Shown here: one piece after another, positions 6,419 through 13,810 of the stretch
Position numbering within the stretch: the first letter of the stretch is position 1
Layout: every line of letters starts with the position of its first letter
Source: a virus
Reading direction: 5' to 3' (one strand)
Virus record (IMG/VR): IMGVR_UViG_3300010373_000102
Coordinates: 1 to 33,525 of that record
Length of the DNA: 33,525 nt
Notes under the pieces: generated by a model
What the model saw: the letters and a program-made list of their open reading frames with translations, nothing else
Told to the model about the DNA's origin: nothing
The model's database searches: none
Position numbers and translations under genes: made by a program

Positions 6419-6690
6419 CCACTGACAAAATTCGCGCTGAGTTTGAGGCCGATGCCGGGCCGATGGGGTTTGATCTAAGGCGCCAGTCTATCGCTGTGCC
6501 AGAGCCGTGGGCCGAGTATGTCGATCTGGACACCGGGCATCGTTGGGCTGGATGGCAAGCCGCCACCCTGGCAGAGCGGGAGCGGGCGGCGAAGATGTGC
6601 GAGGCCGAAGCTGAGGTATGGGGTAGTGATGAGGCGTATTCGGCCGCTGCGGGTTGTGCAAGGAAAATCAGGAAGGGCGAGATGCCATGA
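6415..6690 (+). CDS. modular phage hypothetical protein (91 aa)
   Basis: ATG 6415 overlaps the preceding stop by 4 nt. The protein reads IRAEFEADAGPMGFDLRRQS, WAEYVDLDTGHRWAGWQAAT and a charged helix AERERAAKMCEAEAEVW. The pattern FExxxxPxGFDLxR...YxDxxTxxRWAGWQAA is a recurring module in phage early proteins of unknown role. It ends in an ATGA overlap with the next gene. Confidence 0.75.
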   Translation: MTTDKIRAEFEADAGPMGFDLRRQSIAVPEPWAEYVDLDTGHRWAGWQAATLAERERAAKMCEAEAEVWGSDEAYSAAAGCARKIRKGEMP

Positions 6691-7064
6691 CCGATCGTGA
6701 ACTGCTGGAGCGGGCGGCAAAGGCCATCGGGCACGGCTTGGAATGGGTTTCAGTCAAGCTTGATGACGTTGTTGCGCCGCGCCTAACAGATTCAAACCCA
6801 TTTTGGTTCAATTGGCCGCGATGGAATCCGCTCGCCGACGACGGCGACGTGTTCCGGCTCTGTGTTGACCTTGGCATAAGGTTGACCCAACACCTCGGCA
6901 TGGTGATTGCCAGCTTTCCATTTGTCGATGGCGTCAATCTTAGAAAAACATTGTGCGAGGAGATTCTAGGAGACCGTCGAAAAGCATCGCGCCGGGCTGC
7001 CGTTCGCGCTGCTGCGGCTATCGGTGAGGTGATTGAGTATCCGAACGCGCCACTTCCCGCTTAA
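6687..7064 (+). CDS. phage hypothetical protein, last gene of the + strand operon (125 aa)
   Basis: ATG 6687 overlaps the preceding stop (ATGA). Features are TDRELLERAAKAIG at the N-terminus, FNWPRWNPLADDGDVFRLCV in the middle and RRAAVRAAAAIGEVI at the C-terminus. The WNPLxDDGDxFRL and RRAxVRAAAxIG motifs are familiar from small proteins of temperate phages with no defined activity. It converges on the - strand lysis cluster; the last 47 nt overlap the end of the opposing gene at 7018-7194. No terminator was seen between the two operons. Confidence 0.8.
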   Translation: MTDRELLERAAKAIGHGLEWVSVKLDDVVAPRLTDSNPFWFNWPRWNPLADDGDVFRLCVDLGIRLTQHLGMVIASFPFVDGVNLRKTLCEEILGDRRKASRRAAVRAAAAIGEVIEYPNAPLPA

Positions 7065-7194
7065 TCTTTGCGAGGGCAGACCGCACCCCAGCGGCATGCG
7101 CAGGCCGGCCAGCGTCGGCGTGGAACTGGGCCAGCTCGCGCAGCCAGCCCTCGATCTTATCAAGTCGGATGTAAACCATGTAGCGCCGCTTCAC
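7018..7194 (-). CDS. small protein after Rz (58 aa)
   Basis: The start GTG at 7194 overlaps the Rz stop as GTGA, the usual coupling in this genome; ATG 7179 is an alternative. The product is a basic helical protein (MVYIRLDKIEGWLRELAQFH, then AAGVRSALAKIKREVARSD). Its 3' end overlaps the opposing + strand gene by 47 nt. It is the last gene of the late operon; the function is not recognised. Confidence 0.55.
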   Translation of the reverse strand: MKRRYMVYIRLDKIEGWLRELAQFHADAGRPAHAAGVRSALAKIKREVARSDTQSPHR

Positions 7195-7679
7195 CGGTTC
7201 ACGGCCTTGACGGCTGCATCGTACTGAGCTTGGCATTGCTCGAGTTCAGCTTGATACTTGAGGGCATTGGCAGCGAACCGCGCAAGAAATTCGGCATCAG
7301 GTCCGGCGAGATCGGCTCCAGTGGCTCCAGCATGAGCGGTGGCAGCCTGGGGCACGTCCGGGCGACGGGCGGCGCGCTGGCGCAGCTCACCAAGAGCCAC
7401 AGACAGGCGAGCATTGATAGCGTCGATTTGGTCATTTTTGACTTTCTCAAGGATGATGGAATCGGACAAGAGGTCCGCGCTGGTTTGCTTGGCCGTGGCG
7501 ACTTGGGCTGCGATGGCTTTGGCTTGCGCCGCCTTGTCCTTATCCCATCGGGCCTGCACAGTCGCCGCACCGACGTCGCGCTCATGCGTGCGCCAGCTAA
7601 AATAGCCGAGCACCAGCGCGGCGACGAAAGCGCCATACAGCAGCCAGCGGCCTGGGCTGAGCCATGCGAGCGGATTCAT
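7191..7679 (-). CDS. Rz: Rz-like inner-membrane spanin subunit
   Basis: 162 aa, with ATG 7679 overlapping the endolysin stop. The N-terminus has one signal-anchor helix (WLLYGAFVAALVLGYFSW, about 12-29). A long Ala/Gln/Lys-rich periplasmic coiled coil follows (RWDKDKAAQAKAIAAQVATA), and the protein ends in helices near LKYQAELEQCQAQYDAAVKA. The position after the endolysin and the embedded lipoprotein ORF identify it as the i-spanin. With the o-spanin it spans the periplasm and disrupts the outer membrane in the last step of lysis. Confidence 0.88.
   Translation of the reverse strand: MNPLAWLSPGRWLLYGAFVAALVLGYFSWRTHERDVGAATVQARWDKDKAAQAKAIAAQVATAKQTSADLLSDSIILEKVKNDQIDAINARLSVALGELRQRAARRPDVPQAATAHAGATGADLAGPDAEFLARFAANALKYQAELEQCQAQYDAAVKAVNR
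7199..7435 (-). CDS. Rz1: Rz1-like outer-membrane lipoprotein (o-spanin), embedded in Rz
   Basis: This 78-aa ORF starts at ATG 7435 and lies entirely inside Rz in another frame. It begins MTKSTLSMLACLWLLVSCAS: a short positive N-terminus, a hydrophobic stretch and a lipobox LVSC with Cys18. The mature part is Pro-rich (APPVARTCPRLPPLMLEPLE), a hallmark of Rz1 proteins. It is longer than lambda Rz1 (60 aa). After lipidation it should sit in the outer membrane and pair with the C-terminus of Rz. Confidence 0.85.
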   Translation of the reverse strand: MTKSTLSMLACLWLLVSCASAPPVARTCPRLPPLMLEPLEPISPDLMPNFLRGSLPMPSSIKLNSSNAKLSTMQPSRP

Positions 7680-8155
7680 GCGAGCGCTCCACCTGCGGCT
7701 GTATAGGCCGCCTCAAGATTGGCGATTTGGTTTTCGTGCTGCCCATAGCCCGCACCCGGCAAACTGGCCCAGATGTTGGAGCAGCGCGCCACGGCCAGCG
7801 CAAAGTTTCCCATGTCGATCAAAGGCAACGCGCCGCGCTCGCGGATCTGTTGCAGTGCAATGGCGTCTTGCGAATCTGGCGAGAAGTCGGGCAAGCCGAG
7901 CTGGCGCTGATAGACGAAGAAGTAGCGCGCGAGAAGTTGATAACGCCCGGCCGCCGTGCTTGCCAGACCTGGGCGGATCGTCACCAACTTGTTGGGGTGC
8001 GTGGCGTAGCTGGTGAAAAGGTCTGGCTTCGCTGGCGTGGAACCGACGATCACGTTATAACCGTTGTCGGAAATGGCCAGCAGCGCGGGGCCAATCTCAC
8101 TCACAGCCAGCACGTCCAAGAAGGCGCGCCGGTTTTGCGTGATGATCTGGTTCAT
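7676..8155 (-). CDS. R: lambda R-like endolysin (lytic transglycosylase, GH104 type)
   Basis: 159 aa; lambda R has 158. Conserved blocks match closely: NRRAFLDVLAVSE with catalytic-type Glu20, GYNVIVGS, HPNKLVTIRPGLASTAAGRY (53-72), QLGLPDFSPDSQDAIALQQI, RERGALPLID and CSNIWASLPGAGYGQ. It cleaves the MurNAc-GlcNAc bond of murein, forming the anhydro product. It has no signal peptide, so it needs the holin for release. It overlaps its neighbours by 4 nt on each side. One difference from lambda is the segment after Glu20 (IGPALLAISDN instead of GTDNGRQKTRN). Confidence 0.95.
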   Translation of the reverse strand: MNQIITQNRRAFLDVLAVSEIGPALLAISDNGYNVIVGSTPAKPDLFTSYATHPNKLVTIRPGLASTAAGRYQLLARYFFVYQRQLGLPDFSPDSQDAIALQQIRERGALPLIDMGNFALAVARCSNIWASLPGAGYGQHENQIANLEAAYTAAGGALA

Positions 8156-8277
8156 AGTTCATCCTCCATGGCTGGATCGGTCAAAAAGTCGGTGTCAACC
8201 TCGGGCTTTGACCAATCGCGCGTCCATAGCCATTCCAGCAGCGCCATCGCCAGCATGCCGAGCGCAAACCATTTCAT
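8152..8277 (-). CDS. 41-aa single-span membrane protein between holin and endolysin
   Basis: ATG 8277 overlaps the holin stop (ATGA), and its own stop overlaps the endolysin ATG. The N-terminal helix is hydrophobic (MKWFALGMLAMALLEWLW). The tail is acidic (RDWSKPEVDTDFLTDPAMED). Its size and position make an antiholin, second holin or lysis regulator plausible (inference). Ribosome coupling on both sides supports real translation. Confidence 0.6.
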   Translation of the reverse strand: MKWFALGMLAMALLEWLWTRDWSKPEVDTDFLTDPAMEDEL

Positions 8278-8486
8278 GGCTTGTCTTTCGGCGTTTGATC
8301 CACGACGCGCCCCGCCACGCCCAGCACCAGCAGCGCAATCGTGGCGCCCTGCACGAGGTTGTGTGGCATGCTGGCCTTCAGATCGTCGGGGATGAATACC
8401 CAAGCGCCCTGGATCGCACCGGCCAACGTCATGCACCACATGCTGATCCACTTCCAGCAGTGTTCAATGTCATCAACAAGCTTCAT
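8274..8486 (-). CDS. putative holin (70 aa, two membrane spans)
   Basis: ATG 8486 has a perfect AGGAGG SD. It has two hydrophobic helices, WISMWCMTLAGAIQGAWVFI (about 13-32) and ATIALLVLGVAGRVV (about 48-62). The short loop between them is PDDLKASMPHNLVQ, and the end is charged (DQTPKDKP). Size, topology, the WKxxSxxxxxxAxxIQGxWxxxPDDLK pattern and the place just before the endolysin all fit a small phage holin. It should form membrane lesions that release the R-like enzyme. Confidence 0.8.
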   Translation of the reverse strand: MKLVDDIEHCWKWISMWCMTLAGAIQGAWVFIPDDLKASMPHNLVQGATIALLVLGVAGRVVDQTPKDKP

Positions 8487-8495
8487 GATTGCCTC

Positions 8496-8732
8496 CTACT
8501 TGTCGGCCTTACCGCTGAGTGTTTGTTTGATTTCCTGCAATGAATCCATGACGGGTTTCAAAGCGTCTTGTAATCTGTCGTAGCGGATGTACTCATCACT
8601 GATCAAGATGCGCAACGAACCCATGTCTTTTTTCAGGTCTTGCACCGCTCCCCATAACTGCCTAGCGAACCATCCAAGAATCGCGCAGACAATGCTAAGA
8701 AGCCACAAAATGGGCTGGATGTATTCGATCAT
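8496..8732 (-). CDS. membrane-anchored coiled-coil protein of the lysis cassette (78 aa)
   Basis: The start at ATG 8732 (MIEYIQPILWLL) was preferred over an upstream in-frame start at 8780 because that would overlap the preceding gene; AGGG lies about 5 nt before it. Residues 4-25 are a membrane helix (YIQPILWLLSIVCAILGWFA). The rest is a charged, coiled-coil-like domain (AVQDLKKDMGSLRILISDEY, then LKPVMDSLQEIKQTL). The layout resembles XhlA-like lysis accessory proteins, but the sequence is not diagnostic. Confidence 0.7.
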   Translation of the reverse strand: MIEYIQPILWLLSIVCAILGWFARQLWGAVQDLKKDMGSLRILISDEYIRYDRLQDALKPVMDSLQEIKQTLSGKADK

Positions 8733-8739
8733 GGGAGCC

Positions 8740-9063
8740 CTATTTCTCGGGGAGTGGAGGAAGCGGAACCAGCGATGCATTCGCCAGGCAGTGACCCTGC
8801 CCGAAGATGAAATCGATCATCGGCGCGACGATCCTCGCCCAGCGCCTGCCTTCTATCAGGCCGTTGCCGGTGCGCGTCGATATCGTCATGCGGGGCGGTC
8901 CACCGAATAGCGCATTGCCGCATTCATCGAAAGCGACAGCCATCGACTGCGCCCGCGTAGACGATCCCGCAACAGCTTGGGCCAGCATGGCAAGTAGCAG
9001 CACGGGAGCCGCGATGAGACAGGCGAGCCAAAGCAGGAAGAGTTTGGTGCACGTCACGATCAT
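8740..9063 (-). CDS. conserved phage membrane protein upstream of the lysis genes (107 aa)
   Basis: ATG 9063 has GGGAGG 5 nt upstream and overlaps the tailspike stop. It has a Leu/Ala-rich membrane helix (residues 8-33, FLLWLACLIAAPVLLLAMLA). A conserved-looking domain follows: AVAFDECGNALFGGPPRMTI, then RRWARIVAPMIDFIFGQGHC. The pattern DxxxNALFGG...T(I/L)SxRxG...INxxFxxxxHC occurs in small membrane proteins near lysis genes of many proteobacterial phages. The role is unknown. Confidence 0.75.
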   Translation of the reverse strand: MIVTCTKLFLLWLACLIAAPVLLLAMLAQAVAGSSTRAQSMAVAFDECGNALFGGPPRMTISTRTGNGLIEGRRWARIVAPMIDFIFGQGHCLANASLVPLPPLPEK

Positions 9064-11144
9064 GGCCTCCCGAACATGCGGATGTTGAGGATCGCAGAAT
9101 CAACTGCCGTTGCCGAAGTGGGACTCCTCGTGTAGATATAGCAGAGTGATGCGGTCTGATTCGATGCATAGGCAATTGGCGCGTTCGCATCCCCTGAAAA
9201 GACTTCGATGTAGTAATTGGCCGAGCCGTTGAGCGTCGGTGAAATCGTCAGGTTCAATTGCCCCGTCGCGCCGTGCGCTACGCTGAAACTGATCGGCCCC
9301 TGCTGCCACGCAACCGTCGGCGTCGCGCCGCCAGTGACAAGGCACTGGCCTATCGGTTTGCCGGTATTCGGCGGCCACACCAGTTGATCGTCATACGGTT
9401 GGATGTTGGACTGCGGGTAACTCGCGGTCGAGCGGTTGCTATCGAGGATGTAGGTTGTGCAGCCTGCTTTTTCCACCCCCGTCGCATTGATCGTGCCGGT
9501 CCAGTCGCCCGCGCAGTTGATCAGTGTCTGCACCGTATTGCCGCCGTCAGGTTTGATGGCGGCGCCCACGATCTTGGATGTCGTGTGCATGAGGATGCCG
9601 GTTTGCACCTGCTCGAAGTGCAAATCCTGCGCAATCATCATCGTGTTTCCAGCGAGATACACACCACCAGTATTTGGCGACACCCCAGTGGCGCTTGCGG
9701 TTTCGTTCGACGAAAGGCCGGTAGACCATGTTGCAGTCGTCGCGCCGTTGGTCAAGGTGACAAGTCGGTTCTCACCGGTGGAAAAAAGCACATTCCACAC
9801 ACCAGAGGAAAGCGCCCAGTTCGCCGCAAGCGTTGCGCTCGTGGCGCCGCTGGCCGGCCCCGATGCAAACATGACGGTCGCCAGATTCGAAGCGCACTGC
9901 ACCTCGTTCAGGGTCAACGTCATCCACCCGACGCTGTAGCCAGGGAAGCTTGCGTAGATGCCGAACGCGCCAGCGAAGCAGTCCGCTGCCGGGAAAATCT
10001 CGGTGCGGCGAAGCTTGAGTTGCGTGGCGCCACCATAGCCGGTATCAAGCTGAATGCCGTACTGCTTGAACCCATTGATGTAGATGTTGTCGGTGCCACT
10101 CTTTTCCTGCCACGCCGGGGCATAGATGACGGCGTTGACGGCTCCCTGATCGTTGGCATCAAGGCGCATATCGCGCACCATGCAGTTGAACATGGAGCTG
10201 GTTCCGTTCTTCGCCAGAATCATGTTCGCAGCAGCAATGGAGGGATCGGCTTTGATGAGAGTGAAGAACTTTCCCTTGCCCACAAGATGAACGTTGTCGT
10301 GCAGGTTGATCGTGTTCGAGATGAAGAAATCACCACGCTCCAGCGTTACCTCGCCGCCGTAGACCCCATTCACCGTGGCTGCCAGAGCCGTAATGGCCTG
10401 ATTGATCGGGACGTCGTTGTTGACTTTGGCTGAGGGATAGGCCTGCGCCCCAAACCACTCGGCAGGAACAATAGTGACGCCCTGCGGGAGCGCCACCAGA
10501 CCGCCCAATGAGAGGTCAAATATCTGCGTGGCCGGCGCGGCGAATGTCGCGCCCAACGTGATCGTGACGCCGCTAGCTGGCTTGAGGATGGCGCCAGCAG
10601 CAAAACGAAGAATTGCCGGTATTGTGATGTTGCTGTTGACCAGGTACGTGCCGGGCGGCACCAGCAGATCGGTCGCCGGACACGCAGCAAGGAACGCAGC
10701 ATTGTTGGTCGCGCCGTCGCCCACCGCGCCATAGTCGCACACGCTGTATTGGTCGGAGAGTTTGGATGAAAGGGTGCGCCCAACGAAACCGGCGAGGGCT
10801 TTAAACCAACCCACTAACGCTGACCCAAGACTCGCGTTGGTAATGCTTGCCAATGAGCCACTTAAGTCCCCATTCGTGACTTGATCTACCGACCAGATCA
10901 ACACACCGGAGTAATCCTGCAGCACGAATTTATAGATCTGCCCATCCGCCAGCCATACATTGGCCTCTCCACGGCTATTCAAGACTACAGGGTTTGTATT
11001 CGCAGTCCCCCCAGTTGAGTCGGTATAAGTCGGGGCTGGGGTTGATGTGCCGGCTTGATAGGTATAAAGTAACCCTCCTGCTAGGGCATTTCCATTGTTG
11101 TCAACGAAACGTTGGACGGCTAGAGGTGCAAGTTGTGTAGTCAT
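9060..11144 (-). CDS. tailspike with podovirus adapter domain and pectate-lyase-like beta-helix
   Basis: The start at ATG 11144 (MTTQLAPLAVQRF) was chosen over an in-frame TTG at 11153; 694 aa. Residues 1-95 are an N-terminal virion-binding domain of the type LAGGLLYTYQAGTSTPAPTY...NPVVLNSRGEANVWLADGQ. A helical linker follows, then the beta-helix entry motif DYGAVGDGATNNAAF (about 138-152), typical of pectate-lyase-like tailspikes, with parallel strands up to about residue 570. The C-terminal domain (about 590-694) resembles small beta domains at the ends of tail fibres. The protein should bind and possibly cleave the host O-antigen or capsule. No SD is evident, and a terminator lies just upstream. 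Confidence 0.88.
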   Translation of the reverse strand: MTTQLAPLAVQRFVDNNGNALAGGLLYTYQAGTSTPAPTYTDSTGGTANTNPVVLNSRGEANVWLADGQIYKFVLQDYSGVLIWSVDQVTNGDLSGSLASITNASLGSALVGWFKALAGFVGRTLSSKLSDQYSVCDYGAVGDGATNNAAFLAACPATDLLVPPGTYLVNSNITIPAILRFAAGAILKPASGVTITLGATFAAPATQIFDLSLGGLVALPQGVTIVPAEWFGAQAYPSAKVNNDVPINQAITALAATVNGVYGGEVTLERGDFFISNTINLHDNVHLVGKGKFFTLIKADPSIAAANMILAKNGTSSMFNCMVRDMRLDANDQGAVNAVIYAPAWQEKSGTDNIYINGFKQYGIQLDTGYGGATQLKLRRTEIFPAADCFAGAFGIYASFPGYSVGWMTLTLNEVQCASNLATVMFASGPASGATSATLAANWALSSGVWNVLFSTGENRLVTLTNGATTATWSTGLSSNETASATGVSPNTGGVYLAGNTMMIAQDLHFEQVQTGILMHTTSKIVGAAIKPDGGNTVQTLINCAGDWTGTINATGVEKAGCTTYILDSNRSTASYPQSNIQPYDDQLVWPPNTGKPIGQCLVTGGATPTVAWQQGPISFSVAHGATGQLNLTISPTLNGSANYYIEVFSGDANAPIAYASNQTASLCYIYTRSPTSATAVDSAILNIRMFGRP

Positions 11145-11154
11145 TTTTGGCAAT

Positions 11155-11180
11155 AAAAAAGCCCGCTGGTGAGGCGGGCT
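11155..11180 (-). terminator. intrinsic terminator upstream of the tailspike gene
   Basis: On the - strand the stem AGCCCGC / GCGGGCT (7 bp, 7-nt loop) is followed by six T. It sits between the ejection-protein gene and the tailspike, so it should reduce tailspike transcription from upstream. The same hairpin is directly before the start of the + strand gene at 11181. Confidence 0.85.
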
Positions 11181-11336
11181 ATGGGGGACGAAATGGATTT
11201 CTTAAAAAAAGCGCTCTACGTTGTTACTGCAATTGCTGTCAGCTTCGTGACCATAGCGGCGGTCCCGAATCCGTGGGTGATGCTCACGGTGGTCCTTTGT
11301 TTCATCTTCGGGCCGAAAATTTACCGAAGCATGTAA
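11181..11336 (+). CDS. two-span membrane protein, moron-like (51 aa)
   Basis: It is the only gene pair on the + strand inside the late block. ATG 11181 has GAGG 6 nt upstream; ATG 11193 with GGGGGA before it is an equally good start (47 aa). It has two hydrophobic helices, ALYVVTAIAVSFVTIAA and VMLTVVLCFIFG, separated by a short VPNPW turn. A TATAAA box at 11063-11068 with a poor -35 is a weak promoter candidate. Genes of this kind are often expressed from the prophage and alter the host envelope; the function is unknown. Confidence 0.6.
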   Translation: MGDEMDFLKKALYVVTAIAVSFVTIAAVPNPWVMLTVVLCFIFGPKIYRSM

Positions 11337-11494
11337 TGGAGCTTTACCTGTTGATCGTGGCGCTGCTTCGCTTTAATAAGTGGCTCATGAAACACGACCG
11401 GATGCTCTACACGAAAGAGGAAATCGATGAACTGAGGGCGAAATCACTTCGACCCGATGTCCGAGAGCTTCCCCCAAGCCGCAGGATCGACTGA
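11336..11494 (+). CDS. small + strand protein coupled to the membrane protein (52 aa)
   Basis: ATG 11336 overlaps the stop of the preceding gene (TAATG). The N-terminus is hydrophobic (MELYLLIVALLRFNKWL). The rest is charged (KHDRMLYTKEEIDELRAKSL). The last 51 nt overlap the 3' end of the opposing ejection-protein gene. With 11181-11336 it forms a two-gene unit on the opposite strand to all virion genes. Not recognised. Confidence 0.55.
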   Translation: MELYLLIVALLRFNKWLMKHDRMLYTKEEIDELRAKSLRPDVRELPPSRRID

Positions 11495-13810
11495 CGCCTT
11501 AGCTGCCTTGTTGGATCTGAGAATTCCAACGCCGGCTTTAGCTGCGCCATAGGCGCCCAGCGTCTTGATGTTTGCCAACCCCTCCAATCCCGTTTTGACG
11601 GCTCCCAGACCGGCCGCCGTCAAGGTGTTGGAGTTGTTCACGAAAGAGCCCGCTGGCTGCATCGCGGCGCGGGTCGCCACCTTGTTCAACTGCCCGAGTT
11701 GCTGAGAGGTGCGCGCCGGAAACAGGCTGTCCATTTTCGGCCCGAGTTGCCCCATGCCGTTCGAGAAGCTCTTGGCTGCGAACGTTCCGCTCTCGGGATT
11801 CCAGCCGGCTTGCTTCTTGAGGTAATCGATGCCGGCCGCGCCCATGGTCTGCTTTGCCAGGCTGTCGGCGGCCAGGTTCTGCGCCATGTTCGACACGTTC
11901 GACCCCTTGCCGTTGATGATGAACTTGCGCACAAAATCATCGGCCAAGGGGGATGGCGTCCCGGAGGGCACCGCATCATTCACCGCCGCTTTATAGGCCG
12001 GGTCGCTCTCAATGTTCTGGAACCGTTGACGTGCCGCATTGCGCGCTGCGTCGGCCAGCGGCTTGATCGCGGAGGTTTCGGCGGTCATGGGCAACGACTC
12101 CAGAGAATCGCGTACCGTGCTGATGGCCTGCGCTGCGTTGCCGTCGCTGGCCGCGCTGGCCTTGCGGGCCGCCGACGCCAGGATCGTGCGCAGGTTCTCG
12201 AAGTTGTTGTAAGTCATGGGGCCGCCGTCCTGATAGGGTGCCAGCGTCCTTTGAATCTCGGGCGGCAGAAATGCACCCTTGTTGTTGGCTTCCAATGCCT
12301 GATTGGCCGCTGCCATGAAGTCTTTTCCACTGAGTGGGAGTTGTCCGCCGTTCGCATTCGAGAGCGCCTTGTACTTCGCGGAAATATCGGCTTTCACGGG
12401 CGCATCCATGTTTTTGTAGGCATCAACAAGCGTTTGCCCCGCCTCTGCCGGGTGCAGATCCCCGGGGATATCAGGCGCAACAGCTTGACGCTGCACGTCC
12501 AGATTCGCACCCATCGCCTTACCGCGCTCGTTGTAGAACGATGGATCAACCAACGGCTTGGCACCGCCACGTCCGTTTTTCTCGTTGGAGAGTAGAACCG
12601 GATCGCCCGTCACCTCGCCTTGCGTCTGTTTCACCGGCACATCCAGCGTGTCACCTTCCAGATATTTGGCCTGAACAGCGGCAGGCAGCGGCGTCCCCTT
12701 TTTTTCTAGATCGGCAACGGCCTGCTGAAATGCTGGTGTCGCGTCCGCTATGGAGGGGGGAGCCGCATCTGCCGATGTGCCACGCACCTCGACGCGCGGA
12801 ATGCCGTTAATCGGCGCCAGTGTCGCGCCAGGCTGCTCGCTGGGCGTGATGGGCGCAATCGGAGACGGCGCGCCGGGAGGCGCCTCGCTGATCAGTACCG
12901 GCTTGCCGTCCACCAGCTTGTAAAGCGGCTTCGTCGGCAGCGGGTCCAGCGTGGGATCTACGCGCGCCGCTTCGGGCAGAGCCTCGCCGGCAGGCTTGAC
13001 CAGGTCGCTCAATTTGCTGAGGCCACCTTGCACACTCTTGAGGCCGAGCGCCAGGGGAGCTGCTGCACCGATGCCCTTGACCACCGCGCCAGCGCCAGGC
13101 AAACCCACAGAGGCCAGCGCATCGCCGCCCGCATTGCCGACTGCCTGGGTTGCGTTCGGAATCCAGTTCAGCGGGTTGTAACCAGAGCCGAACTGCTTGA
13201 CCATCTGCGCTCCCTCAGCGGTCTTTGGCGTGTAGGTGCCGGCCTGTTCTGTCTCGTGAATCGCGTTCACGGCATCGTTTAGCGCCTTGTCCGTGCCACC
13301 ACCCTGCAATAGCGTCTTGGCGCCTTGGTACAGGCCCGCATATCCCCCTGCGACGGTCGAGCCAAGCGAAGACGCCTGATTCGCGACAAGTTCAGAGAAT
13401 GGCGTTGTGATGGCGCCATTGTTGGGCGCGGCTCCTGGCGCTGGAGCAGCGGGCGCAGCCTGTGCCGGTTTGCTCAGGGCATCAAGCGCATTGCTGAAAT
13501 CGCTGTCAACCGACGCTTGTGTGGGCGATTGCGAAGCTGCGGCCGCGCCAGGAATTCCTGTTAGTTGCCGGTGCATTTCAGTGACGTGATCAAGCAGCAT
13601 CTGACGTGAAGCCGGATCAAGGTTTTTGGCCGATGCGAGTTGACTTTGTGTTGCGTTTATCTCACGCAGGGCGGCTTGTGGATCGGCCCCCATGCCACCC
13701 CCCACCGCCGCCCGCATTTGTGGCTCGGTGCTATAACCGGGCGCAGTGTTCGCGGGTGCCGCATTGCCGCCCACTCCCAGCGCCGACAGAGCGTTGGCAA
13801 AATCATCCAT
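11444..13810 (-). CDS. large ejection / internal virion protein (gp16-like)
   Basis: 788 aa, third in a row of three ejection-type genes; its ATG overlaps the previous stop by 1 nt (TGATG). It is rich in Ala, Gly, Pro and Gln, without cysteine or membrane anchor. Gly/Ala stretches near residues 215-260 (GLPGAGAVVKGIGAAAPLAL) could insert in membranes. A long helical C-terminal half follows (LRTILASAARKASAASDGNA). The order gp7-like, gp20-like, large protein matches P22 genes 7, 20 and 16, whose products are ejected with DNA to form a channel across the envelope. Sequence identity to gp16 is not obvious by eye. Confidence 0.75.
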   Translation of the reverse strand: MDDFANALSALGVGGNAAPANTAPGYSTEPQMRAAVGGGMGADPQAALREINATQSQLASAKNLDPASRQMLLDHVTEMHRQLTGIPGAAAASQSPTQASVDSDFSNALDALSKPAQAAPAAPAPGAAPNNGAITTPFSELVANQASSLGSTVAGGYAGLYQGAKTLLQGGGTDKALNDAVNAIHETEQAGTYTPKTAEGAQMVKQFGSGYNPLNWIPNATQAVGNAGGDALASVGLPGAGAVVKGIGAAAPLALGLKSVQGGLSKLSDLVKPAGEALPEAARVDPTLDPLPTKPLYKLVDGKPVLISEAPPGAPSPIAPITPSEQPGATLAPINGIPRVEVRGTSADAAPPSIADATPAFQQAVADLEKKGTPLPAAVQAKYLEGDTLDVPVKQTQGEVTGDPVLLSNEKNGRGGAKPLVDPSFYNERGKAMGANLDVQRQAVAPDIPGDLHPAEAGQTLVDAYKNMDAPVKADISAKYKALSNANGGQLPLSGKDFMAAANQALEANNKGAFLPPEIQRTLAPYQDGGPMTYNNFENLRTILASAARKASAASDGNAAQAISTVRDSLESLPMTAETSAIKPLADAARNAARQRFQNIESDPAYKAAVNDAVPSGTPSPLADDFVRKFIINGKGSNVSNMAQNLAADSLAKQTMGAAGIDYLKKQAGWNPESGTFAAKSFSNGMGQLGPKMDSLFPARTSQQLGQLNKVATRAAMQPAGSFVNNSNTLTAAGLGAVKTGLEGLANIKTLGAYGAAKAGVGILRSNKAAKASVDPAAWGKLSDIGSK

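Noticed and set aside
9258-10433. 391-aa + strand ORF inside the tailspike gene
   Set aside because: It is the antisense shadow of the tailspike reading frame, rich in Arg/His with no motifs and no SD.
9060-11144. Diversity-generating retroelement acting on the tailspike
   Set aside because: No reverse transcriptase, template repeat or adenine-variable repeat was seen in the window.
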